Position numbers and translations under genes: made by a program
The notes under the pieces: model-generated
Database searches by the model: none
What the model was told of the DNA's origin: nothing
Seen by the model: only the letters and a program-made list of their open reading frames with translations
From: Rhodoferax antarcticus ANT.BR
GTDB lineage: Bacteria > Pseudomonadota > Gammaproteobacteria > Burkholderiales > Burkholderiaceae_C
Direction of reading: 5' to 3'
Assembly (NCBI RefSeq): GCF_001938565.1
Contig: NZ_MSYM01000019.1
Span: 27,856-91,855 of the forward strand
DNA length: 64,000 nucleotides
Shown here: positions 1 to 7,950 of the stretch, piece after piece
How positions within the stretch are numbered: position 1 is the stretch's first letter
Layout: each line of letters starts with the position of its first letter

Positions 1-670
1 GGAGGTACGGCTGCAGGGCGTCTGCTCGGTTTGTATCAAGGCTTTTCGCATCCTCACCTGCTACCTGAAACCGGTATTGCCGCAGCTAGCTGCCCAAGTC
101 GAAACCTTTTTGAACATCGAACCTCTGAGTTTTGGCAATGTTGGCGAACCACTGCAGACTGGCCATGTGATCGGCACTTACCAACATCTGATGCAGCGTG
201 TGGACATCAAACAACTTGAAGCACTTTTTATGCCTCCAGCCCTTATGGAACAAGCGCTAACAGCTACTGAAAACGCAGCATCCAAACTGCCTGGTGGCGA
301 AGCCATTGCCCCCACCATCAGCATCGACGACTTTGCCAAGATCGACCTGCGCATTGCCAAAATCGTGCAATGCCAGGCGGTAGCGGGCTCCACCAAGCTG
401 CTGCAACTCACGCTGGATGTGGGTGAGCTCGACGACGCCGGGCAAGCCAAAACCCGCAGTGTTTTTTCAGGCATTGCAAGTTGTTACAAGCCCGAGGACC
501 TGACCGGCAAACTCACCGTGCTGGTGGCCAACCTGGCACCGCGCAAGATGAAGTTTGGTGTGAGTGAAGGCATGGTGCTGGCCGCCAGCCATGCTGATGA
601 AAAAGCCCAGCCCGGCATTTATGTGCTTGAGCCTTTCCCCGGTGCGCAGCCAGGCATGCGGATTCACTGA
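1..670 (+). CDS. metG: methionyl-tRNA synthetase, C-terminal part (5' end outside window)
   Basis: This is the 3' end of the gene that charges tRNA(Met) with methionine in the cytosol. The frame is open from base 2 through the window edge, so the catalytic domain lies to the left. The last ~105 residues form the tRNA-binding OB-fold appended to many bacterial MetRS proteins, with [15 protein letters not shown], a VFSGIA core segment and a [15 protein letters not shown] tail. Before it comes the end of the anticodon-binding helical region. A short linker (about bases 218-270) matches the dispersed repeat described elsewhere, so the linker seems to have grown by an in-frame insertion. A decayed second copy of bases 146-273 lies at 2026-2152. 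Confidence 0.96.
   Translation, partial: EVRLQGVCSVCIKAFRILTCYLKPVLPQLAAQVETFLNIEPLSFGNVGEPLQTGHVIGTYQHLMQRVDIKQLEALFMPPALMEQALTATENAASKLPGGEAIAPTISIDDFAKIDLRIAKIVQCQAVAGSTKLLQLTLDVGELDDAGQAKTRSVFSGIASCYKPEDLTGKLTVLVANLAPRKMKFGVSEGMVLAASHADEKAQPGIYVLEPFPGAQPGMRIH
218..270 (-). repeat. dispersed repeat copy inside metG
   Basis: Read on the minus strand it gives AGCTGTTAGCGCTTG, then AAGGGCTGGAGGC, matching the window-wide repeat. It is translated in frame as part of the MetRS linker between helical and tRNA-binding domains. Confidence 0.6.
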
Positions 671-840
671 ACCCGAAGGAAATCAAACGGTAAAAACTCA
701 GAAACCACAGGGCTAGCATTTAATTACCGATGAGACTATTGATAGACCGTTCAGTTCATAAGGATACGTGCTGGTAGCGGATACTTCACCTGCCACATTT
801 TTGGCGTCTCAGGTAACCCCTGATTTGTTCGGAGCTCCTT

Positions 841-1296
841 ATGAAAAAAATGGTAATCGCTTCTGTTTTGGCCCTCGGCGCGGCTTTTTCTGTGCAGGCT
901 AAAGACATCGTAGACACGGCCGTGGGTGCCGGAAACTTCAAAACCCTGGCCACGGCACTCACCGCTGCGGGCTTGGTTGACACCCTCAAGGGCAAGGGCC
1001 CCTTCACCGTCTTTGCGCCGACCGACGCGGCCTTTGCGAAGATTCCCAAAGCGGATCTGGACGCCTTGCTGAAAGACAAGGCCAAGCTCACCGCCGTGCT
1101 CACCTACCATGTGGTCGCTGGCAAAGTGATGGCGGCTGATGTCAAGGCGGGCAAGGTCAAAACCGTGCAAGGCTCTGAGCTGACCGTCACCACCGCTGGC
1201 GGTGCAATGGTGGACGGCGCCCACATCACCAGCACCGACATCGTGGCCGATAACGGTGTGATCCATGTGATCGACAGCGTGATCATGCCCAAGTAA
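841..1296 (+). CDS. secreted fasciclin (FAS1) domain protein
   Basis: A 151-residue protein with a classical signal peptide (about residues 1-20, MKK...VQA) followed by a single FAS1 domain. The H1 box reads [17 protein letters not shown] and the second conserved stretch [10 protein letters not shown]; the domain ends in [16 protein letters not shown]1 proteins are extracytoplasmic adhesion or ligand-binding modules; no enzyme activity is implied. A ribosome-binding site GGAG lies at 831-834, six bases before the ATG. The SOUL-family gene starts eight bases after its stop, so the two are probably cotranscribed. The exact ligand cannot be told from sequence. Confidence 0.93.
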   Translation: MKKMVIASVLALGAAFSVQAKDIVDTAVGAGNFKTLATALTAAGLVDTLKGKGPFTVFAPTDAAFAKIPKADLDALLKDKAKLTAVLTYHVVAGKVMAADVKAGKVKTVQGSELTVTTAGGAMVDGAHITSTDIVADNGVIHVIDSVIMPK

Positions 1297-1304
1297 GGTG
1301 ACCA

Positions 1305-1970
1305 ATGATGCGACGGCTGTTTTGCTTTTTTGCGGCGTTGATGCTCGGGGGTGCTGCGATGGCGGTTGAAGAACCCAAGTTTCAAGTTCTGGCCCAAGAC
1401 AATGGGTTTGAGCTGCGTCAATACGCGCCGCTGATCGTTGCCGAGACCTGGGTCGATGGCGACATGGACGCCGCCTCTGGCAAGGGTTTCCGAGCCATTG
1501 CGGACTACATTTTTGGCAACAACACAACGCCCCAAACCGATCAAAGCAGCAAGATCGCGATGACAGCGCCCGTCACCGTGGAGCCACAGGCCCAGTCAAG
1601 TAAGCTGGCCATGACGGCCCCGGTCACGGTGCAGCCAGCAGGTGAGGCGCCAGGTTGGGTAGCAGCACAGCGCTGGCGGGTGCAGTTCGTCATGCCCAGC
1701 CAGTACACCCTGGAGGCGCTCCCACAGCCCAACAACGCCGCGGTGACTTTGCGCGAGGTGCCTGGCAAAACCGTGGCGGTGGCAACCTATTCCGGGTTCA
1801 ACACCGAGAGCCGCATCCGACAAGAAACCCAGGCACTGGTTGACTGGATGCAAACACGCCAACTGGCTGCGGCAGGCCCGGCACAACTGGCCCGCTACGA
1901 CCCACCTTGGACGCTACCTTTCTGGCGCCGAAACGAGATCCAGATCGAGGTCAAACCGTCCGGCCCATGA
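1305..1970 (+). CDS. SOUL-family heme-binding protein, secreted
   Basis: A 221-residue protein with a signal peptide (about 1-20) and the SOUL/HBP fold: an N-terminal FELRQYAPLIVAET strand, the KIAMTAPV signature, and YSGFNTESRI before a YDPPWTLPFWRRNEI C-terminus. SOUL proteins bind heme or other tetrapyrroles; the role in bacteria is poorly defined. Residues 80-96 and 97-113 are a direct tandem duplication of the signature segment (QSSKIAMTAPVTV / QSSKLAMTAPVTV), encoded by two consecutive 51-bp units at 1542-1592 and 1593-1643 whose third codon positions have diverged. The duplication is unusual because the family normally has one copy of this motif. Likely an operon with the preceding fasciclin gene. 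Confidence 0.92.
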   Translation: MMRRLFCFFAALMLGGAAMAVEEPKFQVLAQDNGFELRQYAPLIVAETWVDGDMDAASGKGFRAIADYIFGNNTTPQTDQSSKIAMTAPVTVEPQAQSSKLAMTAPVTVQPAGEAPGWVAAQRWRVQFVMPSQYTLEALPQPNNAAVTLREVPGKTVAVATYSGFNTESRIRQETQALVDWMQTRQLAAAGPAQLARYDPPWTLPFWRRNEIQIEVKPSGP

Positions 1971-2025
1971 GCGCAAGCCAGCGCGGGGCGACAGAAACAC
2001 GGCTTCACCCGCCGCCACGCTTACT

Positions 2026-2152
2026 GAGCCACTGCAAACTGGCCTGTCAACGGCGCTTTTTCGCACCGGATGCAGTGTGTGGACAACCAACAACTTTAAG
2101 CACTATTTGTGCCTCTATCCCATATACAACAAGCGCAAGTAGCTACTGAAAA
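2026..2152 (+). pseudogene. decayed duplicate of an internal metG segment
   Basis: About 127 bp align by eye with metG bases 146-273 with one single-base gap: CCACTGCAAACTGGCC against CCACTGCAGACTGGCC, GATGCAGTGTGTGGACA against GATGCAGCGTGTGGACA, and a shared AGCTACTGAAAA end. The encoded EPLQTG matches MetRS, then the frame is lost. The matching part goes beyond the dispersed repeat, so this is a metG remnant. The rest of 1971-2320 shows no gene. Confidence 0.75.
2096..2150 (-). repeat. dispersed repeat copy in the metG remnant
   Basis: On the minus strand: TAGCTACTTGCGCTTG, then a short A/T-rich spacer and GGGATAGAGGC. This is a clean example of the repeat core and is closer to consensus than the copy still inside intact metG. 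Confidence 0.65.
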
Positions 2153-2320
2153 TATAGTAAGTTGACGGTTTGGTGCGCGTCGACATGATCACCGCCAAGG
2201 TCGGCAAAGCAGGTGGGGTTGTTCTAGAACCCTGGCCGTGGGTAACCTGATGCTCGCCACAGGTGCTTCTACCATGCAAGGTCTTGTGGATCTTCCACGA
2301 AAGGAACCACCAGACCCATA

Positions 2321-2849
2321 CTTGATATTGCCGCCATCTGCCTCGTCGTGACCGCTTTGCTGGCCAGCAAACTGCATGTATCCGGCCCATTGGCCATGGT
2401 GGTGACCGGCTTGGTGGTGGGCAACCAGGGACGTGCACTGGCCATGTCAGACACCACACGGCGTTAGGTGGATATGTTTTGGGAGTTGTTGGACGAAATT
2501 CTCAATGCGGTTCTTTTCGTGCTGATTGGCATGGAGGTGCTGCTGATCGCGTTTTCAGTGCCTGTTTTGCTGGCTGGGGCCGTGGCCATTGCGGTGACTT
2601 TGTTCGCCCGGACGGTCACGCCTGGCTTGCCGGTGCGCGCGTTGGAGCATCGCTCTGGCCTGCATGCGGGTGCCTGGCGGGTGCTGACCTGGGGCGGGCT
2701 GCGCGGCGGCATCTCGGTAGCGCTGGCCTTGGCGTTGCCCGCCGGGCCCCACCGCGACACGGTGCTGGCGCTGACCTATTGCGGGGTGGTATTTTTCCAC
2801 TCTGGCGCAGGGTCTGACGATTGGGCGTGTCGTGCGCAGTTTGAAATAG
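2321..2849 (+). pseudogene. broken CPA1-type Na+/H+ antiporter
   Basis: The reading frame from 2321 gives the membrane segment LVVTALLASKLHVSGPLAMV and then GNQGRALAMSDTTRR, typical of NhaP/CPA1 antiporters. A TAG stop at 2465-2467 interrupts it, and the frame resumes as VDMFWELLDEILNAVLFVLIGMEV and WGGLRGGISVALALALP, the family's conserved C-terminal helix. A frameshift near a T-run at about 2790-2795 then moves the sequence into another frame that reads FSTLAQGLTIGRVVRSLK and stops at 2847-2849. The N-terminal half of the transporter is missing. Three independent lesions mean no functional product is expected. Confidence 0.88.
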
Positions 2850-3033
2850 GCCGGCATTGAGCTTGCCCGAAGACACAGGGGTTTTCAGGCGACACCGAGC
2901 CGGTGGCCGTATCTGCGGTGGAAGGACCATGATGTCGCTTGCGCGTTTGGCGTCGACTCAGGCCGTTGTAAGGGCCTGTGCAGGCAATGATAAGTGGGGG
3001 TTCTATGCCGGAAACGCCGATGCTTTTCCAGTT

Positions 3034-3075
3034 ATTGCATGTAACGGCACAAGCCTATAAACTGTTGCATGTAAC
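3034..3075. promoter_or_regulatory. candidate operator repeats upstream of mazEF
   Basis: TTGCATGTAAC occurs at 3035-3045 and again at 3065-3075, exactly 30 bp apart (about three helical turns). The second copy sits in the near-palindrome GTTGCATGTAAC. It ends 19 bases before the antitoxin ATG. Spacing and symmetry suit cooperative binding of an autoregulating antitoxin; this is inference. Confidence 0.5.
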
Positions 3076-3093
3076 TCAAAAGAGAGACCCCCA

Positions 3094-3312
3094 ATGCTGC
3101 ATGTCAATTTACGTGTTCAAAAGTACCGCGATGCGCTTCGTATGGCGGGGTTGCGCCCTGTGCAAATCTGGGTGCCAGATACGCGAACGCCAGACTTCGC
3201 TCAGGAATGCCGTCGCCAGTGCCGCCTTGTCGCGCAAGCGGACATGGCCGACCAGAACATGCAGACATTCATGAATGAAGCCTTAGCAGATGTGGACGGC
3301 TGGACGGCTTAA
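3094..3312 (+). CDS. mazE: MazE-family antitoxin (DUF3018-like)
   Basis: A 72-residue protein beginning LRVQKYRDALRMAGLRPVQIWVPDTRTPDFA, the characteristic start of the DUF3018 'antitoxin MazE family' proteins that partner MazF/PemK toxins. The N-terminal half should bind DNA and the acidic C-terminal tail (NEALADVDGW) should mask the toxin. Its TAA stop shares a base with the ATG of the next gene (TAATG), so the two are translationally coupled. Direct repeats upstream are a plausible autoregulatory site. The likely role is plasmid-like addiction or stress response. Confidence 0.85.
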   Translation: MLHVNLRVQKYRDALRMAGLRPVQIWVPDTRTPDFAQECRRQCRLVAQADMADQNMQTFMNEALADVDGWTA

Positions 3313-3635
3313 TGCGTGGCGACTTTGTGACCATCGCTATGCAAGGCGACTTTGGCAAGCCCAGACCCGCCTTGGTGATTCAGGCTGACCCGTACGACGA
3401 GCACACCAGTGTCACCGTTCTGCCCGTGACAGCCGCGCTGGTTGCCGCGCCGCTATTGCGCATCACTATTGAGCCAAGTCCAAAAAACGGTTTGCAAAAG
3501 CCGTCACAGGTGATGGTAGATAAAGCGATGACCGTGAAGCGCGACAAGGTTGGCCCAGCCTTCGGGCACATTGACGCTGCAGCCATGATCGAGGTTGAGC
3601 GTTGTCTTGCTGTATTTTTGGGCATCGCCAAATAG
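3312..3635 (+). CDS. mazF: MazF/PemK-family mRNA interferase toxin
   Basis: A 107-residue protein with the PemK/MazF layout: MRGDFVTIAM at the start, then GDFGKPRPALVIQAD (the family's basic 'RPALVI' strand), SVTVLPVT, and a C-terminal VMVDKAMTVKRDKVGPAFGHID. These toxins cleave mRNA at short sequence motifs and are held inactive by the cognate antitoxin, encoded immediately upstream with a one-base overlap. The length and all core segments are intact, so the pair looks functional. The cleavage sequence cannot be predicted by reading. Confidence 0.92.
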   Translation: MRGDFVTIAMQGDFGKPRPALVIQADPYDEHTSVTVLPVTAALVAAPLLRITIEPSPKNGLQKPSQVMVDKAMTVKRDKVGPAFGHIDAAAMIEVERCLAVFLGIAK

Positions 3636-3704
3636 TGGAAAACACTTGTTTGGTGACATGCGGGTGCTTTGCTGCTTCTGGCAGGATGTTCCGTAGCCGC
3701 CTTT

Positions 3705-4232
3705 CTAAGACCTTTGCACAACCCGCCGTCGCACCGCCTGCAGAATGCCGCGCAGAATATCAATCGGCTCCGGTGGGCAGCCCGGCACGGTCACATCCAC
3801 TGGAATGACCTTGTCTACCCGGCCGCAGGTGGCGTAGCTTTCACCGAAGATGCCGCCTGTGCAGGCACAGTCGCCCACCGCCACCACCAGTTTGGGCTCG
3901 GGCGTGGCATCAAAAGTGCGCTTTAACGCCATCTCCATGTTGCGCGACACTGGGCCGGTGACCAGCAGCATGTCGGCGTGGCGCGGGCTGGCCACAAATT
4001 TGATGCCCAGGCCCTCAATGTTGTAGTACGGGTTGCCCAGCGCGCTGATTTCCATCTCGCAGCCGTTGCAGGAACCCGCATCCACCTCGCGGATGCACAA
4101 AGCGTCACCCAAAATAGATAGCATCTCAGCCTGTATGTGTGAGGGCTCAAGGCCTGAAACATCACCAATGTCAGGCGCTGCTTCGGTGCAGATGCCCACC
4201 TTGGCGATCTGCTGGACAACTTTCCAGATCAT
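3705..4232 (-). CDS. NuoB/HyfI-like Fe-S small subunit of an Ehr-type complex
   Basis: A 175-residue protein of the complex I NuoB / hydrogenase-4 HyfI / HycG family. It keeps the cysteines for the N2-type [4Fe-4S] cluster: C55 and C58 (GSCNGCEMEI), C122/C124 (GDCACTGG) and C152 (PGCPPEP). It is the last gene of the minus-strand six-gene operon and follows the large-subunit gene by ten bases. The family passes electrons to the large subunit at the membrane face. Residues about 20-45 coincide with a weak match to the dispersed repeat. A complex I origin is unlikely because the best matching motifs (CNGCEMEI) are hydrogenase-type. Confidence 0.9.
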   Translation of the reverse strand: MIWKVVQQIAKVGICTEAAPDIGDVSGLEPSHIQAEMLSILGDALCIREVDAGSCNGCEMEISALGNPYYNIEGLGIKFVASPRHADMLLVTGPVSRNMEMALKRTFDATPEPKLVVAVGDCACTGGIFGESYATCGRVDKVIPVDVTVPGCPPEPIDILRGILQAVRRRVVQRS

Positions 4233-4242
4233 GCGGTCTTCC

Positions 4243-5829
4243 TCATAGGTCTTGCCCCGAGTAGCTCAGGTTGAACGACTTGTTGATGAGCGGGAAGTCG
4301 GCCACGATGTCGTTCATGACAGCGTGTTCCAGCACCGGCCAGTTTTGCCAGGACGGGTCGTGCAGGTGGCAGCGCTCAATGCGGTTGGCCTGCTCAGCCC
4401 CGGCGAGTTCCAGCGCCACGACAATCTCGCCACGCCAGCCTTCCACCCAGCCGGCGCCCCGGCTAGGCTGCGCGGGCAGCGTTAACGGGGTTCGCACCGG
4501 GCCTTCTGGGGCTTCATTGAGGATGCGCTCAATCAGGCGGATGGCCTCGGTGACCTCCTGAAACCGCACCGCTGCGCGCGCGCCCACATCGCCGCGCGCA
4601 TGGGTGGCCATCACCACCCTCAAGGTATCGTAGGGTGCAAACGGGTGGTCACAGCGCACATCCCAACTCTGCGAACTGCCGCGCCCGGCCAGCCCGGTCA
4701 TGCCCAGCTGCGCGGCCAGCGCGGGTTCCACCCGGCCAGTGACCAAGAAGCGGTCTTGCAGCCCGGCGTGGGATTCAAACACCTCGAAGAGCTTGCGCAC
4801 ATCAACCGCCGTTTCCAGGCAACGCTGCCACAAGGCGTCCCATCCGCCGGGCAACAAATCTGCTTTCACACCGCCGGGCACGATGCAGTCCATCATCAAA
4901 CGGTGACCAAAAGCTGTTTTGCAGGCGCGCAGCCAGTCTTCCCGCAGCCGCGAAAACTGCGCCAGCGCAAAGGCATAGGCGACGTCGTTGCCCAGCGCAC
5001 CCAGGTCGCCTAGGTGATTGGCCACGCGCTCGCACTCCAGCATCAGCGCACGCAGCCAAGCCGCGCGCGGCGGGATGCTGGTCTGGCAGGCAGACTCCAG
5101 CGCCATGCAGTAAGCCCAGGCATAGGCCACGGTGGAGTCGCCCGACACGCGCCCGGCCAGCCGGTAGGCTTCCTGGGCGGGCAGCTGCGTCATGTTCTGC
5201 TCAATACCTTTGTGGGTGTAGCCCAGGCGCTGCTCCAGGCGCAAAATCTTCTCACCAACGGCAGAAAACCGGAAGTGCCCCGGCTCGATGATGCCCGCGT
5301 GCACCGGGCCCACGGCGATTTCATGCACGCCGTCGCCCTGCACACGCACAAACGGGTAGTCGGTCAAGGCACCGGGCGCGGGTTCAGGCAAGGCTTGCGG
5401 ATCTTGCAGCAGCGGGTAGTGGTCAGCCGCCCAGGCGCCGTGGTTCAGCCAGGGACGCTGGTCGCGCGCACCTTCTGCCAGCACACCAGACAGGTCGGCT
5501 GCCGCACGCTGCATGCGTGAGGCCGCCAGAAAGACGCCAGATAGATTCGGGTAGCTGCAGCGCCCATCTTGCACCTCCAAGGGCAAGGCCAGCCAGAACA
5601 GCCCCTCCAGCGTGGCATACGCACAAAATATGCTCTCAGCCCTTGTCCCACCTGCGTTAGAAGCTATATCTTTAATAGCTTTGCCAGCCCACAGTGTGAT
5701 CAGTCGGCCACCGGCGTCACGCACCGTTGTAGCGGCGGTTTGCCACTGGGCTGGCGTCACCCGCGCCCAAAATATCGGCACCGGGGCTGGCAGCGCGACA
5801 AGTTCCAATTCCAGGCCAGGTAGCTTCAT
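4243..5829 (-). CDS. HyfG/HycE-like large subunit lacking the [NiFe] cysteines (Ehr-type)
   Basis: A 528-residue fused NuoC-NuoD-like protein. The ATG at 5829 (MKLPGLELEL) is preferred to upstream starts because it follows the hyfF-like stop by four bases. The 49-kDa-like core is clear: EIAVGPVHAGIIEPGHFRF (170-188) and RLGYTHKGIE (201-210). At the place of the first nickel-binding motif (RVCGIC in hydrogenases) it has RVSGDS (227-232). The C-terminal DPCxxC is replaced by NLSYSG (520-525). All four nickel-ligand cysteines are therefore absent, so it cannot build a NiFe site. This is the hallmark of Ehr complexes, whose electron donor and product are unknown. A dispersed repeat is embedded near residues 51-68. 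Confidence 0.9.
   Translation of the reverse strand: MKLPGLELELVALPAPVPIFWARVTPAQWQTAATTVRDAGGRLITLWAGKAIKDIASNAGGTRAESIFCAYATLEGLFWLALPLEVQDGRCSYPNLSGVFLAASRMQRAAADLSGVLAEGARDQRPWLNHGAWAADHYPLLQDPQALPEPAPGALTDYPFVRVQGDGVHEIAVGPVHAGIIEPGHFRFSAVGEKILRLEQRLGYTHKGIEQNMTQLPAQEAYRLAGRVSGDSTVAYAWAYCMALESACQTSIPPRAAWLRALMLECERVANHLGDLGALGNDVAYAFALAQFSRLREDWLRACKTAFGHRLMMDCIVPGGVKADLLPGGWDALWQRCLETAVDVRKLFEVFESHAGLQDRFLVTGRVEPALAAQLGMTGLAGRGSSQSWDVRCDHPFAPYDTLRVVMATHARGDVGARAAVRFQEVTEAIRLIERILNEAPEGPVRTPLTLPAQPSRGAGWVEGWRGEIVVALELAGAEQANRIERCHLHDPSWQNWPVLEHAVMNDIVADFPLINKSFNLSYSGQDL
5625..5679 (-). repeat. dispersed repeat copy inside the HyfG-like gene
   Basis: On the minus strand: GCTATTAAAGATATAGCTTC, then an AAGGGCTGAGAGC end. 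It encodes AIKDIASNAGGTRAESIF in frame in the N-terminal (NuoC-like) part, a region that can tolerate insertions. Confidence 0.6.
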
Positions 5830-5833
5830 CGGT

Positions 5834-7288
5834 TCAACCCCCCAGCATGCGTGATGCCGCCACGTACCAGCCGTCCAGATAGGGCGGAATGTACAAGCCC
5901 AGCGCCAAGGCCAGCGCCAAGTGCACAAACACCGGAATCAGCGCCGGCGGATGCGCCAGCGGCTTAAGGGTGGATTCGCCAAACACCATCGGCAACACGC
6001 GGATCAGCATCGAGGCAAACGCCACGCCCAGCGCCAAAAACAGGAACGGTGTGGCCCAGGGCTGCTCACGCATGGCGGTGGTGAGGATCAAAAACTCGCT
6101 GGCAAACACGCCAAACGGCGGCATGCCCAGGATGGCCATCACGCCCAGCATCAGGCCCCAGCCCACTGCGGGGTTGACCTTGATCAGCCCGCGTATCTCG
6201 CTCATGACCTGTGTGCCGGCCTTTTGCGTGGCGTGGCCAACGGTGAAAAAGATGGCGGATTTCACCAACGAATGCACCGTCATGTGCAGCAGCCCGGCAA
6301 AGTTGGCCACCGGCCCGCCCATGCCAAAAGCAAAGGTGATCAACCCCATGTGCTCAATACTGGAGTAAGAAAACATGCGCTTGACGTCTTTTTGCCGCGA
6401 GATGCAAAACGCTGCCACCACCACCGACAGCAGGCCAAAGCCCATCATCAGTTGCCCGGCCATTTGGGTGCCTAACGCGCCGTCGGTGAGCACCTTGCAG
6501 CGCAGCACCGCATACATGGCCACATTCAGCAGCAGACCCGACAGCACCGCTGACACCGGCGTGGGGCCTTCGGCGTGGGCGTCCGGCAGCCAACTGTGCA
6601 GCGGCACCAGACCGATCTTGGTGCCATAACCAATCAACAGGAACACAAACGCCAGCGACATGATGGTCGGGTCAAGCTGGCCCTTGATGTCAGACAGATT
6701 GCTCCACAGCAACGTGGCGTGCTCTGAGCCCAGCGCCTTGTCCGCTGCCATATAGACCAGAATCGTGCCAAACAGCGCCAGGGCGATGCCAACGCCGCAC
6801 AAAATAAAGTATTTCCAGGCCGCCTCCAGGCTGGCCGGGGTGCGGTAGACACTGACCAGCAGCACGGTGGTCAGCGTGGCGGCCTCCATCGCCACCCAAA
6901 TAATTCCCAGGTTGTTGGTGGTGAAGCCCAGCAGCATGGTGAAGCTGAACAACTGGTACATGCTGTGGTACAGGCGCATGCGCGCTGGCGTCATCTTGCC
7001 GTGGTCTTGCTCAATGCGCATGTAAGGGCGCGAGAAGATCGCCGTGGTCAGGCTGACAAAGGCCGTCAGGGTGACGAGAAAGACGTTGAGCGGGTCAATG
7101 TAAAACTGCTTGTCCCAGACAAACTGCGGGCCGTCCTGAATCACCTGCATCGTCATCACACAGGCGGCCAGAAATGTCAGCAGACTGAACACCACGTTGA
7201 TGTCTCGCGCATAACTGCGGTGCCCCACCAGCGCCAGCAGCATGCCGCCCAGCAGCGGCACCCCAAGGATCAGAAACAGCGCGCTCAT
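5834..7288 (-). CDS. HyfF/NuoN-like antiporter-type membrane subunit
   Basis: A 484-residue, ~14-helix protein of the Mrp/NuoL-M-N family. It has the membrane glutamate segment (IIWVAMEAATLTTVLLV), the conserved lysine-histidine helix (GYGTKIGLVPLHSWLPDAHAEGPTPVSAVLSG split over two helices) and the RMFSYSSIEHMG loop. Such subunits translocate H+ or Na+ across the cytoplasmic membrane. Its ATG overlaps the stop of the HyfE-like gene (ATGA). It is one of two antiporter-like subunits in the operon, the other being the HyfB-like protein, so the complex keeps an ion-pumping arm even though its catalytic subunit has lost nickel. Confidence 0.9.
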   Translation of the reverse strand: MSALFLILGVPLLGGMLLALVGHRSYARDINVVFSLLTFLAACVMTMQVIQDGPQFVWDKQFYIDPLNVFLVTLTAFVSLTTAIFSRPYMRIEQDHGKMTPARMRLYHSMYQLFSFTMLLGFTTNNLGIIWVAMEAATLTTVLLVSVYRTPASLEAAWKYFILCGVGIALALFGTILVYMAADKALGSEHATLLWSNLSDIKGQLDPTIMSLAFVFLLIGYGTKIGLVPLHSWLPDAHAEGPTPVSAVLSGLLLNVAMYAVLRCKVLTDGALGTQMAGQLMMGFGLLSVVVAAFCISRQKDVKRMFSYSSIEHMGLITFAFGMGGPVANFAGLLHMTVHSLVKSAIFFTVGHATQKAGTQVMSEIRGLIKVNPAVGWGLMLGVMAILGMPPFGVFASEFLILTTAMREQPWATPFLFLALGVAFASMLIRVLPMVFGESTLKPLAHPPALIPVFVHLALALALGLYIPPYLDGWYVAASRMLGG

Positions 7289-7950
7289 CTTGAGTCATCC
7301 TTGAGCGTTTCCAGGTGGTGAATGTCCAGGCTGTCAAACTTTTCGCGAAGCTGGAACAAGAACACCCCCAGAATCAGCACGCCCACCAGCACGTCCAACG
7401 CAATGCCAAATTCGACAATCATCGGCATGCCGTTGGTAACGGTGGTGGCGGCAAACAACAAGCCGTTTTCCATGGACAAAAAGCCAATCACCTGCGGCAC
7501 CGCCTTCGAGCGGGTGATCATCATCATGAACGACAGCAACACACACGCCAGCGCAATACCCAACGCGCCCCCGGCCACAGCGTCTGACAAGCGTGAAATT
7601 GGCAGCGCCAGGCTAAAGGCAAAAATCACCAGCGCAATGCCAATCAGCATGGTGGTGGGAATGTTCAGCAGCGTTTCCACGTCCCAGCGCACATTCAGCT
7701 TGCGGATCATGCGGTGCAGCATCCACGGGATCAGCACCACCTTGAGCACCAGAGTGAGCACGCCAGAGATGTACAACTCAGGTTGATTCGTCACATAGGC
7801 CAGCAAAAACGAAGCTGCTACCAGCGCCGCCCCCTGAATCATGAACAGGTGAATCAGCGACACGATGCGCCGCTGCGAAATCATGGCAAACGACAGCAAC
7901 AGAATCAGCGTGGCGAACAGGTTGATCAGCTGCGGCACAAATTTGATCAT
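7285..7950 (-). CDS. HyfE-like membrane subunit
   Basis: A 221-residue hydrophobic protein with about seven predicted membrane helices, related to hydrogenase-4 HyfE (NuoK-like in its N-terminal part). Recognisable segments are QRRIVSLIHLFMIQGAALVA, VLTLVLKVVLIPWMLHRMIRKL and, in the C-terminal half, GFLSMENGLLFAATTVTNGMP, which carries the membrane glutamate shared with NuoK. Four-base ATGA overlaps with both neighbouring genes show tight translational coupling. It probably links the NuoH-like and antiporter-like subunits inside the membrane. Confidence 0.88.
   Translation of the reverse strand: MIKFVPQLINLFATLILLLSFAMISQRRIVSLIHLFMIQGAALVAASFLLAYVTNQPELYISGVLTLVLKVVLIPWMLHRMIRKLNVRWDVETLLNIPTTMLIGIALVIFAFSLALPISRLSDAVAGGALGIALACVLLSFMMMITRSKAVPQVIGFLSMENGLLFAATTVTNGMPMIVEFGIALDVLVGVLILGVFLFQLREKFDSLDIHHLETLKDDSR

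Noticed and set aside
751..1527. 258-codon minus-strand frame across the fasciclin gene
   Set aside because: No domain is recognisable and it covers a real plus-strand gene with a signal peptide and ribosome-binding site.
4243..5829. Active [NiFe] hydrogenase-4
   Set aside because: Both CxxC nickel motifs are replaced (RVSGDS and NLSYSG), and no maturation gene is present.
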